From: Thermothelomyces thermophilus ATCC 42464
Lineage: Eukaryota; Ascomycota; Sordariomycetes; Sordariales; Chaetomiaceae
Reading direction: 5' to 3'
DNA: 64,000 nucleotides
Assembly (NCBI RefSeq): GCF_000226095.1
Contig: NC_016472.1
Location: 10,168,001-10,232,000 of the forward strand
Positions 15,030 through 28,100 of this stretch are shown piece by piece. Numbering within the stretch: position 1 is the stretch's first letter; each line of letters starts with the position of its first letter. The translations under genes and the position numbers were made by a program. The notes beneath the pieces are model-generated. The model saw only the letters and a list, made by a program, of their open reading frames with translations. It did not search any database and was not told where the DNA came from.

Positions 15030-18000
15030 TAAGGATCTAAAGGGTAAGAAGGTGTTTACCTTAATTAATATTAGATCTAAGTATAATATAATTACCTTTA
15101 GCCTAATATAGAAATACTATTTCCCTATATAGATAATAATAATGATTTCCTAGGGTCTTTATAATAGTAGGCCATTTACTAAGGAAATAGTTAATATAAT
15201 TATCTTAAGGGCTATTTTAATCTATAAGTATTTCTTTAGATAAAGATACTAATAGCTATTAAATTTTATTAGGTATATTATTTATCTATAATATAAGCCT
15301 AATATTTAGCTATAAAGCTAGCTATCTAGTCATAGTAAATATTATTACTAGGAATAAATTAATTAAAGCGTTAGTTATCTTAGATATTATAACTAAAATA
15401 ATATTTAAAAGAAAATATTAACTTAAAAGGGATAAACTTTAGTATCTAGTTATAACGATTACTACTATCCTTATATTTATTAATATTTAGGATAGCGAAA
15501 TTCCACTTAGATTTCTTAATGATTAGGCTAGTAAAGCCATTTTTAATATAATATTAAGGATTTCTTATCTACCTCTTATCGACATGCTTACTAAAGTTTC
15601 GATATTTTGTCTTACTAAATAGGACGCTTTATAATGGAGATATTAGGAAATAGTAGGCGAAACGGAGGAGTCTAGCTATCTAGATAGACGGAAAATGCTT
15701 AGGAAACTTAGAGGTTAGAAAAGAGTTATAGGAGGTATAGACGTTTACTATATAAAGGTCTATAGCTAGAAAAGTTTATCCTATAGATATAGCTATTAGT
15801 AATGGTTTAATACCTAATGGTAACCTTAACTAGTAGGAACGGTACCTAGGGGAAGCTACTAAAAAGATAAAGTTTAGGTTAGAGTAAGATAGCCTTATTA
15901 TACTATGGTTTTTAGATCTAAAGCCTAAGATATAGCTTATAGCCAAATAGCTTAATATATTACTTACGTCTATAAGGAGCTTTCTATCTAACTAAGAGAA
16001 AGAACTCTTTATATAGGTCCTATAGAACTAGGAGGCTACCTTAATATAGGATTTTACTAAATATAGATAGATTTACCCTAATATTATTTTTCTTTAGATT
16101 ATCTAGACTATTCCCTATATAGCCTAGCAATTAAAGAGTATCCCTATCCTAAAGCTATTAATACTAAAGGTTATTAATCTCCTAAAGTAGTAGATTTAGT
16201 ATAAGATTATTAAGCCTAGCTATAGGAGCTACTATAATAATTAGTTCCTGATTTTTAAAAAGGATAATAGTCTCTGGCTAATTAATAATACTTAGAAAGC
16301 TAATGCTATAACTATATAAGATGTATTTATACCACTAGCTATAGAGGAATTTAGTAAGGACTTTAAGGGTTATAAAGTTATCTCTCTCTTAGACCTATTT
16401 TCTAGGTATAACTAAGTTAGCCTTGATAAATAGAGCTAGGATCTTATTACCTTTTAAATGCCTATCAGCCTCTTCCGGATATATACCCTCCCTATAGGTC
16501 GAACAAACTCTATTGCCTAGTTTTAACAAGTAATAATCTAGATCTTCTAGAACCTAATTCTAGATATCTGCTACGTTTACCTAGATAATATCTATATAAA
16601 AGGGCCATAGTCTAACTATAATAGGGAAGAAGTTACCCCTAGGTTATGGAAATTTGTAGTTAAATACCTCTAAAATGTTAATATAGTTCTCCTAAACGTT
16701 AAACTTGCTAGAGCTATTATTATAGCTAGAAAGTCCTAGTAGTACCGATTATAAGTAATATTATTTAGCTACCTCTATATATCTAAAGGGTAATTGCCTA
16801 ATAATACTAAAGTTACGAAAATCCTTAAGTAGACTTCCTATTTAGATTTAAAGGATATTTATACCTTCTTAGGGATCATTAGCTACTATTAGATCTAGAT
16901 AAAGTACTTTACTACTATTACCTAGCCATTATACAATCTAATAAAGAAGAATACCTATTAGGAATAAGGCCCTACTTAATAGTAGGCTATAAAGGAACTC
17001 TAAACCTAAATAACCATTACCTTAGTCCTTATATTACTTGTTTTCGATAACCTTAGGTATAGTTAGATATACCTAATAACTAATATAAGTCTTTTTGGTT
17101 AGGGAGGAGTCATTAAAAAAGTCGGCCCTAATAAGAAAAGGTACCTATACTAGTTTAAAAGTAGGATATAATCTAAGGCAGAGAAGCGGTATAACCCTAT
17201 TAAATAGGAGGTCTATAGACTACTTTTCCTATTAAAATGTTTCTAATAGTACCTCTTTAGTATTTACTTTATTATAGAAATAGATATTCTTATCCTAGTT
17301 TACTAATTAAATAGTATAGCCAGTAATATACCTAGAGCCTTAATAATATAGTAGATTATATAGATTTAACTATTTAACTTTAAGGTTAAGTACATTCTAG
17401 GTTCTAAAAATGCTATTACTAATAGGCTTTTATAGAAGCCTCCTAGTTCATCTAACTAGATAGAGAAAATAAATAAGGAGGATATTAACGATTAGGTTAA
17501 TATATAAATCTATACCAACTATATTAACGATCCTCCCGAACCGATAGACCTAAACCTTAAAGAAAGATACTCTAAATACTCTAAAGCTATTATAAAGTAC
17601 TTAGCCACTTTAGAAGAACCTATAGTTATCTGACTATATTAGTAGTAATATCTATTTAAGAAGGAAGTACTTAAATATTTAGTAGATAAAGGCTATCTAT
17701 TCCTTTAGCTAGCAAACAATACCTAGAATTCTTATTATATAGTAGATACCCTAGAAGAAAGGCGACGAATTTTCTAAGCTTACTATAATAAGATAGACTA
17801 TAAGTATATTTATATTCGGAGCCTTCTCTAATCTTATTTACAAAATGGTACTTAGATATCTAGTTTATACCCTCTGACTAGAGGAAGAAGCCCTATTTCC
17901 TCCTCAAGGCATGTAATGATCTCTTAGGATTTATAGAAGCCAAAGTCCTACCTAACAAGTCAGCTAGAGCGGTAAAGAACTTTATTAACTCTAATATTCT

Positions 18001-18960
18001 CCTTTATTAGGGACTCCTAATAGTTATAGTTATTCATAGGGGATCTAGATTTAAAGGGGAAGTGAAAGCTATCCTAGAGGAACTAGGGGTAAAACGTATT
18101 ATTATTTCTCTCTATAATTCTAGGGCTAATAGTGTTAGTAAGGCTAGGTATATACCTATTATAGCTACCCTAGTAAAGATAACCGTAAGGACTAGAAAGA
18201 ACTAGTAATAGCTTTTTCCTTATATCTTATATATTAACTATATTACTATTTAAAATAGCTATAGTCGTTTACCTTTTAACATTATCTATAACTATAATCC
18301 TATTAGCCTAATCAAAAACGATATCCCTACCTAGCGAATTCTTTATTAGGACTTTATAGCTATCTAACTAGATAAAGAAAATTAAGTAAAAGCTTATCTA
18401 TAATTATTAGAGCTCTATACTAAGGTATTACTTAATATAGAATTTGACCTAGGAGTTATTACTAAAAAGGTTACTAAAGCCAGACGAAAAATGGCTAAAT
18501 GCTAAAACAAAGCCTACTATTATAAATTTAGAGCCGAGAATGCCTAAGTCAAGGTAGGTGATCTTATTTTAGTTTATAACAATATCTAATAGATCAATAT
18601 AAACTTGTTTCAAAAACTGTAATATTGGTAGTATAGCCTATATTAGGTCGAGGAAGTTAGGAATAGGAATACCTATTACCTAGAGACTCTTAATAGTATA
18701 ACTATATAGACACCGTATTTTATAAACTATATTAAGAAGTTCTTTAAGTAAGATAGAGTTTAGCTTAAAGCTAATAGATCTAATAGTTTTCTAGATAAGT
18801 AAAACCCCTAGAACTAGGAAGTAAGTTCTTTACTACTAGAAGTATTTAAGGAAGTAATAGTAGAAGAGGAAGCTCTTAAACGAATTAGGTAACTATAACT
18901 AAGTAACCAACTTACTAGATCTAAAGCCTAAGAGTAATAATAGTAACGGTAGGAGCTTAT
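15030..18960 (+). pseudogene. E2 pol: protease, reverse transcriptase, RNase H, integrase (degenerate)
   Basis: Protease: LINIRSKYN near 15,055-15,085, where LIDTGSEYN is expected. RT: SLPIGRTN near 16,487-16,510 and the catalytic box YLDN near 16,577-16,590. RNase H: YLITN, GGVIKKVGPNK near 17,065-17,130 and a run ending IEIDILIL near 17,280. Integrase core: NKSARAVKNFINSNILL near 17,955-18,005, then HRGSRFKGEVKAILEELGVK near 18,033-18,095 and YNSRAN near 18,113-18,130. The canonical Asp and Glu of this core read His and Lys or Ser here. C-terminal tail YSLYxVEEVRNRNTYYLETL near 18,630-18,690 (x is a stop codon). All segments contain stop codons. Confidence 0.75.
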
Positions 18961-20640
18961 AGTTAAACTAACTAGAGGAAAACTACCTAGATTTTGACTT
19001 TTAAGCTATTAATAGAAATATAAGTTAGCCCTGTTCGATTTTACTTTCATTTACTTTTTATTACCTAAACCCCTAATTACCCCTTTTCTATACTACCTTT
19101 ACCCCTTTTCCCTAAATCCTTAGTTTCCTACCTATAATTGCCATTTACCCTATTCATACGTTACCTATTAATCCCTCATTATACCGTCTAAATCTATTAA
19201 AATTAGAGAGCTCTTTTTCTATATTACTAGCTAGACATTCTTTAGCTAGCTATTGAGGTCAAATTTAGCCTAACCTATAAGCTAAAGGTTAGGATCTTAG
19301 GAGCTATCGTTAACTATATCTTCCTATAAGTATTTCTTATCACTCTAGTAGTAGTTTCTGTATTATTCATCTAGGATAGGACCTATTAAAACGTAGCTAT
19401 AGAATAGCTATATAGTATAGATAGTAATAAGCTTCTTATTCCTTAGAGGGATAACCTTAGTTATCGACCTTTAATAGGACTATTTATAGGCCTAGTATAG
19501 TACTAGATTCCTATACCCCTAATTAGCTCTTCCTCTAACTAGAGGGAGGAAGTTATTTTTATATATCCCTAAATACCTAGATAAATAAACCAAGAACTTA
19601 GGCCTAGTAGATAACTATAATATAAATCTACCAACTAAATAGACTACTATTATTAATTTCTAGAAAAACCAGGTATAACCGCTTTACTAGAGCTCCCTTA
19701 TAGGTATAGAAGAATTCTATATAGGTAGGAGCAAGTCTTAGGATTCTAAATATCTACTCTAAGGTATTAGGATTAGGGTTTAGCTCCTAGTAAATATATA
19801 AGACTACCTATATCTTAGGGTACTTAATAAAGAAGAATCTATAGTATAAAAGGAACAATTTGTACTAGTATTATATTAAGGCTACCTCTAGATAATCTAA
19901 AGGCATTAGGGGATCTCCTAGGTAAGCTACTCTTATTACCTATATAAACTTAGGAGGTATAAGGAACTAATTATCCTAGGTAGTCGTCAAATTTACTAGT
20001 CGATTAATTATCAAAGGAAATATAGGCTTAGTACCTTTATCGATTTCTATATCTTCCTAGATAGAGGATTTATATCTCTAGCGCTTAACTCTTTCGGTAG
20101 ATATAGTAGTTAAACTTGCTTATAGAAGCTTATAATAAGTTTAAAGGGAAAGTAATATAGGAAGAAGTAGTACTAGCTATCTAAGTAAAGGAAGATAATT
20201 ATAAGTAAGAGTTAGTTAAAAAGGTAGAAAAGTAGGAAGAAGTTTAAGGAGAAATAGGGGATATTTATCCTTTAAATAATCTAATAGTTAGGGTACTAGA
20301 ACTATTAGACTTCTATTTAAAGAAGGTATACCTAGGCTAAAATAACCTATTATATAATAGGTTATACTCCTTTATTATTATTAGATAAAATATAAGTTAA
20401 GGTTATTCTTTAAGATTATAATAAAGAATAACCTAATTATATAGAGGCTAATATAATTATCTATTAAATAGTATTAGAATTAATAAATATAGCCTAGAAT
20501 AGTTAGATAAGGAAGGTATCTAAAAGGAACTAGAAGGTCTATAAATATTCCTTAAACTTAACCTTCTTTTCCTCTCTCTTTTCTATAACTAATAACTATA
20601 AACTATAAATTACTAACTTACAAAAACGCTAAATAAAATA
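18961..20640. other. RIP-mutated sequence downstream of E2 pol; possible antisense reading frame
   Basis: No protein family is recognisable here. On the minus strand, from about 20,030 down to about 19,465, one frame has only TAA/TAG interruptions and reads plausibly (SLPRRSPNAFRLSRGSLN near 19,945-19,890). This is weak evidence because TG is so depleted that TGA is rare in every frame. Near 20,342-20,363 there is a perfect palindrome (aacctattatataataggtt), and near 20,400-20,433 an inverted repeat with 12-bp arms. The 3' LTR of E2 may lie in this stretch but I could not pair it. Confidence 0.35.
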
Positions 20641-22420
20641 TTATCTCTACCTAGTTAGATGGCTAGGCGCTATTAGATAAGTATTCCTCTAAGCGATTCT
20701 TTTCTAAATATTAGTAGTCTAGGTTTTAAGCGACTCTATATAAGTCTCCCGACGGTAAATACGTATAGGGATAACGTTAGAGAGTTAGATTAAAGAAGAA
20801 GAGAAGGATCGGTTCCCCTCCCTCTAACTAGAGGGTTAAGCTAACCGAGTATAGGATTACCTTTACTTCTTCTAGGAGAGGATCTTAAAACTCTAAGACT
20901 CTTTCTTTAGTACGTCCTTATAACTTAGGTTCTAGGGGAAGAGATTACTAATTACCTAGGGAGCGGTAATACCTAGAAGCTCTTTAATAAACTATATACT
21001 AGGCCTATTCCTTATCCTAAGGAAGTAATAATTAGAAGGTTAGAATAGCTTATAAGTCCTAGTCTTAAGACTAATAAGCAGATTATTAGTTACTTATTCC
21101 CTTTATATACTAGGCTATATAGCTAGGGAAAGATATACTTTAGCTTATAGTAATATAATATTACTATGAGCCTATTTAATATTAAAAGGCTTATATTAAG
21201 GAAGGAATACCTAAATAGTTATAACGTCTTAAACCTACTTTAGTATATATTAGTAGCTTATAAACTATATATTTATATCTTTCTAAAGGCTATTAATAAC
21301 TTAAAGCCTAAGTAGTTAGTACTATCTTTATAAAAATAAAAAGATATAGCTAGAAAATAATTCTAGGTAATCCTTCACTATTTATGATAGTTATACTAGG
21401 CTATAGTTATATATAACTAGATAGAGTCTTATCTCTATTATATAGACTCCTATCTTTCTAATAAGTAAAGCTAAAAAGATCTATTTAAGACTCTATAAGA
21501 TAAGGTCATTTACCCTAGCTTTCTTTTTCTACTACTTAGAGGTTATATATATTAGCTAATAGTATAGGTAATATCAAAGTAAAAAGGCTAATAAGAATAT
21601 AGTATTTAGGTAGCTAAGTTCTATTAGTTTTACTTTTAAGAGATATAATAAGGAGATAAGGTATAGCTTAAGCTCCCCTAGTAAAAGGGCTATCTATATA
21701 TAGGGCTAAAAATGATAGAGGCTAAGAATAAGATATTAATACTCTAGCTTAGCATAATCTAGATAACTCTAGGTTATCTACCTAATGACTCCCTTTAGCT
21801 AGAAAAGCCAAAGAACCGTTAGGGAGATATCAATCCCTATTAACCACCTAGGTAGCCTATAGATAAGTTACTTTACAGGCCGCTAGTTCTATAGCTATAG
21901 CTATAGCTAGGATAGGCAAAATCGGTTATCTCCGTTTAGATAGAAGAAGGAGAAGATAACCTACTATTAATAAAGGAGTAACTAGTTATAAAGAAGGATC
22001 ACTAGGTTTCTATAGATGATACCGTCTAATAGTTCCTTAGTAAGGCGCCTAAAGGACTAAGGCTACCTTAGCTACTCTAATAGATACTTAAGTACCCTTA
22101 TAAACTAAGGATAGCTATCTACTAGTATATAGTAAAATAGGTAAAGGAGTAACTTATAGCTATAGAAGGTTAAGGAAAACCTTTAAGGTTATAATAATAG
22201 TAATTAGTTAAGTAAGCGCCTTTAGTAATATAACGGCTACCTAGTTAGACTAAGACAAAGCTAAGTAAGCTAGTATAAATATAGGAGATACACTTAACCT
22301 AAGCTACTAAGAAAGGATAGGCTTATTAGTATTATCCTAATAATAATCTAGCCAAATAGACTTAGCCCTTACTATTCGAATAATTAGGGCCTAAATATCT
22401 AAAGCTAGTTCCTAAGTACC
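20641..22420. other. Unassigned AT-rich, RIP-mutated sequence
   Basis: Repeat-like composition (TA-rich, CA/TG-poor) with no motif I can name on either strand. I see no LTR pair, no tail repeat and no match to the other elements in the window. Probably further transposon remains. Confidence 0.4.
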
Positions 22421-22429
22421 TATTATAGT

Positions 22430-23055
22430 TTATAGGTTAGGATATATTAGATACTAAAGTAGAAGCCTAGTAAAGGTATTAAATATCTAAGAAACAGCCC
22501 TTACCTAAAGGTAATAGTAGAGCTAAATAAGCTAGATATTATAAGGAACGTAAGTAAGATTTTAGGTCCGAATTTGCTAGTAAGAGCCTTAGGTAAATTC
22601 AAAGGGAAAGTATAGACTAGGGCTAGAAGTTCTTAATATAATTAGAAGGGTATAAGGTATAGTTTTGTTTTTCTAATTCTATAAAGCTTTATTATATATA
22701 ATAGGTATAAATAAGGGTTACCTATCTAGGGGCGCTAGATAGATAGATAAAGATAATAGATAGCTTTTAATACTTATTTATCCTAATAGATTAGAGTGAT
22801 AAGATATAGTTCTTCTTTCTTTTATAAGTTAAGGATATCTTTTTCTATATAAGTAGACTCTTTTATATCTATCTAGAGGGATATTACTATAACTACCTTT
22901 GCCTCTATTATCGTTACTATTTAGATGGTCGGACTTACCTACTATAACCATAAATACTTAGATACCCTAGACATTTTAAGCTAAAGCTCCTCCCTATCTA
23001 ACTAGATAAAGGTTTAGTTCTAGAGGTGCTAAATAGTACCCTAGAGGGTTAATAC
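22430..23055 (+). pseudogene. Unidentified RIP-degenerate reading frame
   Basis: A single plus-strand frame runs for about 200 codons to TAA near 23,053. It is interrupted only by TAA/TAG and is rich in Lys, Arg, Tyr and Leu. Readable pieces are KKQPLPKGNSRAK near 22,490-22,530, DFRSEFASKSLR near 22,560-22,595 and RYPRHFKLKLLPI near 22,962-23,000. I do not recognise the family. It ends directly before a LINE fragment. Because TGA is rare in all RIP-mutated frames, the frame itself is only modest evidence of a former gene. Confidence 0.35.
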
Positions 23056-23059
23056 TAGC

Positions 23060-23139
23060 TTATTAGCTACTTTTTAAAGCTAAGGCCTCCTAAAGTAAGT
23101 AGTAATCTAGGTTAGGGAGTAGCTATAGGATAAGGTAAC
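23060..23139 (+). mobile_element. Short LINE ORF2 fragment
   Basis: About 80 bp resembling LINE A positions 4,905-4,985 in the same direction, including ctaggttagggagtagctat. It is cut on the right by the LTR starting at 23,140. The LINE sequence does not resume beyond the other LTR, so this is not a simple insertion site. Confidence 0.7.
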
Positions 23140-23469
23140 TATAATATACTAGCCTTATAGTATCTATGGATAAGCATACAATGTTTTATTTAACTACCTT
23201 AGGGAGGAAAAAGAGAAAAAAATAGAAGAGTTATATAAAGGAGTACCTTTTAACTAATATATACGTATATAACCTAGGTAGGGCCTAGTTAGGCTCTAGG
23301 TCAGGCCCTAACTAGGCCTTGGCCACGTGTCTACCGGACGAGTTACAAACGAGTAACGAACGCTCTACGGACCTATAGAGCGTGTATAAGTAGGGCAGGG
23401 TAGGTCTGCTCTAATGCCTAGGTAAAGCCTAGGTATTGTCTAGCCCGGGTATAGCCTAGGCCTATAATA
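23140..23469 (-). repeat. E3 3' LTR
   Basis: About 330 bp, similar over its length to 30,062-30,379. The ends should be TG...CA; here they read TA...TA through RIP-type changes. It retains short GC-rich stretches (ccacgtg near 23,320). A C-run and CT-rich tract follow at once on the right, which is the polypurine tract of the minus strand. Confidence 0.85.
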
Positions 23470-23470
23470 T

Positions 23471-23490
23471 CCCCCCCCCTTCCCTTTTTT
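23471..23490 (-). other. E3 polypurine tract
   Basis: On the minus strand this is a run of A and G ending in about ten G next to the 3' LTR, the usual primer for plus-strand DNA synthesis in LTR elements. It contains no CA or TG, which explains why RIP left it unchanged. Confidence 0.7.
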
Positions 23491-24094
23491 CGCGCTTGCC
23501 GGGCCGATCTAAGCCACGTCATACCCCTATGTTAGTCCTGTAAGCAGGTCCTATACCTTCCTTTCTTTGTCATTATAATAATATGACTTATATATATAAT
23601 AGTATATTATATATAAATAGATAGCTATTCGAGTTTAGATAAAACCTATACCTCCTTCCCTTTATTATTAGAACAATACGACCTATATGTATAATAGTAA
23701 GTTATATATATAATAAGCAATTTGCCTAGGTCCTATATACTCCTTTATTATCCTTTTCCTAATGCCTATAAATACCCCCTCCTCTTCCCTCTTCCTCCTA
23801 ATTCTCTCTCCTATAATTATTTCTCTTCTTCTTCTATACCCTCTAACTACCTTTGCCTCTTATAACTACGCTTATTACCTATACCTCTATTATATCTTTA
23901 AAATCTTTTTTTTAATTAATATCTATTTAGTATATTGATAGCTATTAGTTTACTTAGTAATAATAGTAGTAATTGCTACCTTAGTAGTGATAAGAATAAA
24001 GAGTATTATATAAGTTTTTTCCTTACCTATATTAATTTTTAGCTATTATATATATATATAAGGTATAGACTAACTCTTTATTTTATAATATAAG

Positions 24095-24985
24095 AATGCT
24101 AACCTTTCTCTTAGTAGGTATACTATTAAGGGCGACTCTTTTAATAAAGAGTTTAAACTATAGCCTAAAAAGTAATAGTATTACCTACTATATATTAACT
24201 AACTTCTAAGAGGCGATAAGGTTAAGTATATCTAGGGTTAGGGCGCTTTTTATATGATATATTATAAGAGCTATAGGAGCTATATTTAGGATTTATAGCT
24301 CTAGGCTAATAACCCCTACCTATATATAGGTATTAAGAAAATTATAGGTTATTATAATACTAATACTACCTTTACCTCCCCTACCTACTATAAGATTACT
24401 AACTAAGGCGCCTATTATACTATCCTAATGCCTAAATTCTCTATACTAGTATATTTGTTCTTTACGCTCTTTAAGGCTACCTAGTCTAACTATTTGCCTA
24501 GATAGGCTGCCTTTGCCCCTACCTAGGCCGTAAGTTCTCGTCGCTCTAGTAATGACTTTACCTTAGTTACTACCGCCTTTACCCCTAATACCCCTACCTA
24601 TTATAGTAACATTATCTAGCCTACTACTGGCCCTAACCTTACTCTATAGGCTACTAGGTAGCTTATATACCACGCTATAGTATAAAATAATAGTATATTA
24701 TACTAGATATAGTATATAAATAAGAATATATCGACTTTAATTAATACCAATGTTACCTTTATTGCCTATATCCTAGGTACTCTATCGCCTGCTTCCTATA
24801 CCTACCCCTATACCTCTATATACCCTATACCTATGCCGATCGACTTCGGCCGTTCTTATACCTACTACTCTTCCTTGCCTACTAAGCATATAATGTGCCT
24901 AGTCTACGACCGCGACGACCCTACCCTTGATATTATAACTATTGTTTTGGAAGGGGAGGATAAGGAGGAGGAGATTATAAAGTAA
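24095..24985 (+). pseudogene. Antisense accessory reading frame of gypsy element E3
   Basis: A 297-codon plus-strand frame, opposite to E3 pol and located between pol and the 3' LTR. All interruptions are TAA/TAG. The C-terminal part is open for over 60 codons and looks protein-like: PMPIDFGRSYTYY near 24,832-24,870, then MCLVYDRDDPTLDI near 24,893-24,934 and an acidic tail EGEDKEEEIIK before TAA at 24,983-24,985. A gactaac-like branch site near 24,067 and an AG near 24,094 suggest that an intron may precede it, with further exon sequence near 23,930-24,000. I do not recognise the family. It could be an accessory gene of the element or a captured host gene. Confidence 0.5.
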
Positions 24986-25199
24986 ATATATTATATACTA
25001 GTTAGTATATTTGTTTTATTTTTATAATTAGATTATCTCTATAGGTATATCCATAATATAGTTATAATACGTCTATAATATAACTATGACGTACCTACCG
25101 CTTATTTACCCTAGGTTTACCTACCTATATAGAAAATTTATATTGTTTACTTTTATACTCTCCCTTACCTCTTATTTATAACTAGTCCATTATAGTAGT

Positions 25200-28100
25200 A
25201 TATATCTCCCTACTCCTATTCGAACGTATTAAGTGCCTTAGTATTTTCTGGATTTTCTAATAGTTCTTAAGTTAGGGTATTATATTCTTTCTATTTTATT
25301 AGTATATTATATTAATTTCCTCTTCCTTTTATATTCCTAGCTATAAGGATTACTTCTACTTTGTATTCCTCCTATAATAATCCCTCCTAGGAGAGTTCTA
25401 ATACTAGGTCTAGTTAGAAGTTTGATATATATTATAAAGGTAGTAGGTCGGATATAGTATATTTAATAAGGTTAATATAGAAGGTAGGGTAGAGGCTATA
25501 GGGAATATTTAGAGTTACTATTAATAGTATTAGTACTATAATCACTTTATACTTAATATTAACCTAGTTAAGTTTATAGCTAAGGTAGTTAGTCTTAATA
25601 TTATATAAAGATAGCTATATTTTATCCCTTACTTTAAATCTCTTAGTAAGGTATTAAGAATAATTAGTATTTTCTTACTAGTGCTATTATATATATATAA
25701 TAGTAGCCTAGGTCTATTCTATACCTTTTCTTAGATAATATAAGAAATTAGTAACTCTTCCTTATAAGGTTAAGGCAAGAGTATCTAATAAGTTAGCAAA
25801 CTATATTAGGCTTATATTATAACTATAGAGGAGGTAGCTTATACTTATCCTAGTCATTTTCAAGTTACGGTTATTAATCGTAAGCTAGTATATAAGTAGA
25901 TATTTGGGCTAGTTATACTAGGTAAAGGAAACTATAGCCTATAGGATAGTCTATACCTCCTAATTTATATATTCTATACCTCTATTTATCTATAGATAAT
26001 AAGCTATTAATAATAGCTACTTAATCCTAATAGTCTTATAGAGAGTAATCTAAAACTAGCTAAGCTAGTCTAAACTATAATTAGAGATAATTTATATCGG
26101 AAATCTGTAAAACCGCTACTATATATCCTAGAACTAGAGTATATATACCTTAGCTCTTATTAAGGATATAGCTTTAAGCTAGACGTACTTTAATAGCTAG
26201 TCGGTAATTACTATAAGGTACTAGGGTAAATTCTTATCTTATATAGGGAGATTAACTATAAAATCGATAGAAATCTATTTCTAAAAGTGGTTAGCAATAG
26301 GTAAGGGCTAGAGGAGTCCTTATTATAGTTAGTATAAAACCTTAGCCCTTTAATATATATAATAGTTCTTTATAAATCTCTTTATATTTAGGGATATAAA
26401 GTCCTAATAATAGTCTTATTAAAGTATTTTAAATAACCTATTCCTCCCTAGGTAGCCTGATATAAGGAAGTTCTAGATATATTAAAGAATAGTAGTTATA
26501 AGTAGCTCTTATATAGGAAGCTAAAGTTTACCTTAGAACTAAAGGGTACTTTATATATTAAGGGAGTAATCTATAATCTAGGTCTATACTATATTTACCT
26601 CCTTTAGAAATTTTTAGGCTTTATCTTAGATGGCCTAGAGTTAATATATATAATTTTTATCCTTAATGACTCCCTTGTCTTATAAAGCTATAAGTTATAT
26701 ATCTATAAAAATGGTACTCCCCTTTAGTAGATAGTATATTTTAGGTAAGGATAAGATATTAGTTATATCTATTTAAATAGTAAGGAGGAGTTATATTATA
26801 TATTATATATCTTTAGGGTAATCTTATTTATAGTAAGATAAGGTATTACGATAAGAAGCTTATAATCCTAGTTAATAATCAAGTTTAAAGTTAAAGAGAG
26901 AAAGTATTTTAACCTATTAAGCTTACTATTTACTAATTAAATAAGGCTAAGAGAAGTATTTAAGGTTTTTATAATTAATTAGGATCTAAAAGGGGGTAAT
27001 AATATTATAAAGCTTAGCTAATTAGGCCTTTAGATATAGGATAATTATAAGTAGTTCCTTATTATAGATTATATAGTTCTATTTAACTAGGGATAGTTTT
27101 ATAGAATAGTAGGCTATAAGATATAGGACCTTATTTTCTCCCTATTAGGATAAATACCCTCTTAATACTATCCTAAAGTAATCTGCCTTAAGTACTATCT
27201 CTTATTTAGGATCTTATTATACTAGAATAGGTTCTAATATAAAGGCCATCTTAAGAGCTTTAAAGGCCTCTTATTCCTTAGTCTCTTACTAAAATAAGGT
27301 ATTCTTATAAATTAATTATATCAAAGGTATAGTTAACTTAGAAAAGTTAAAGATAAAGTCTTAATAGAAGTTTATGAACCTTAGAAAACTCTATACTCTT
27401 TAAACCTTATATAGTACCTTTTACTTATAAATAGTAGCTAGCTTTTTAAGGTCTAGATAAATCTAAGCCCCTACCTTTATAATATAGCTAAGATATTTAA
27501 CTTCTTTTATAATAAATATATATTTCTTAAGATCTAATATAAGTCTTACTTTCTATAGCCTTTAAAATATATCCCTTACCTACCTTATATAATCTTTCTT
27601 ATTACTTAATATATAGATTAAGATATTATTAAGGTATATTATTATAAAGTTTCTAAATATTGGGCTAAGAGTATTATTAATATATTATTAGAAAGTTATA
27701 GGTATATCTATAAATCTAAAGAGGTAGATAAGCTATTTAAAGAGGCTAAACTAAGTCTAGAATATTATTTAATACTTATAGCCTTTTATAATCTAGATAT
27801 AGTGGAAGGCTACCTAGATATTAAGCTTTATAAACTATTTAGCTCTAGCTAAGGAGTAAAGTATCTCCTTAATAAGTAGAAAGGGGTACTAATCTTGCTT
27901 TATAATCTTATTTAATATCTAATAGTTAATATAGAACCTTTATCCTTTATCTACTTTCTTTATTAAGAAGATAGGGGTAATGGCTAAAGAGGAGCTAGCT
28001 TAGATCTATCCTTTATCTAGTAAATTAATAACTTGCTTTTAGATTTCTAATAAATAATCTTATAATATATTATAAAGAGGCTTTTAAAGGAGTTTAGGAA

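Larger units (their letters stand above)
11870..18960 (+). mobile_element. Ty3/gypsy element remnant E2 (gag-pol, plus strand)
   Basis: A long plus-strand gypsy-class element with gag, protease, RT, RNase H and integrase in the normal Ty3 order. A stretch resembling a primer-binding site (ggtgcc) lies at about 11,870, so the 5' LTR was probably to the left and has been cut by LINE B. I could not find a matching 3' LTR, so the right limit is set at the end of the integrase reading frame. The whole element is RIP-mutated. Confidence 0.75.
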
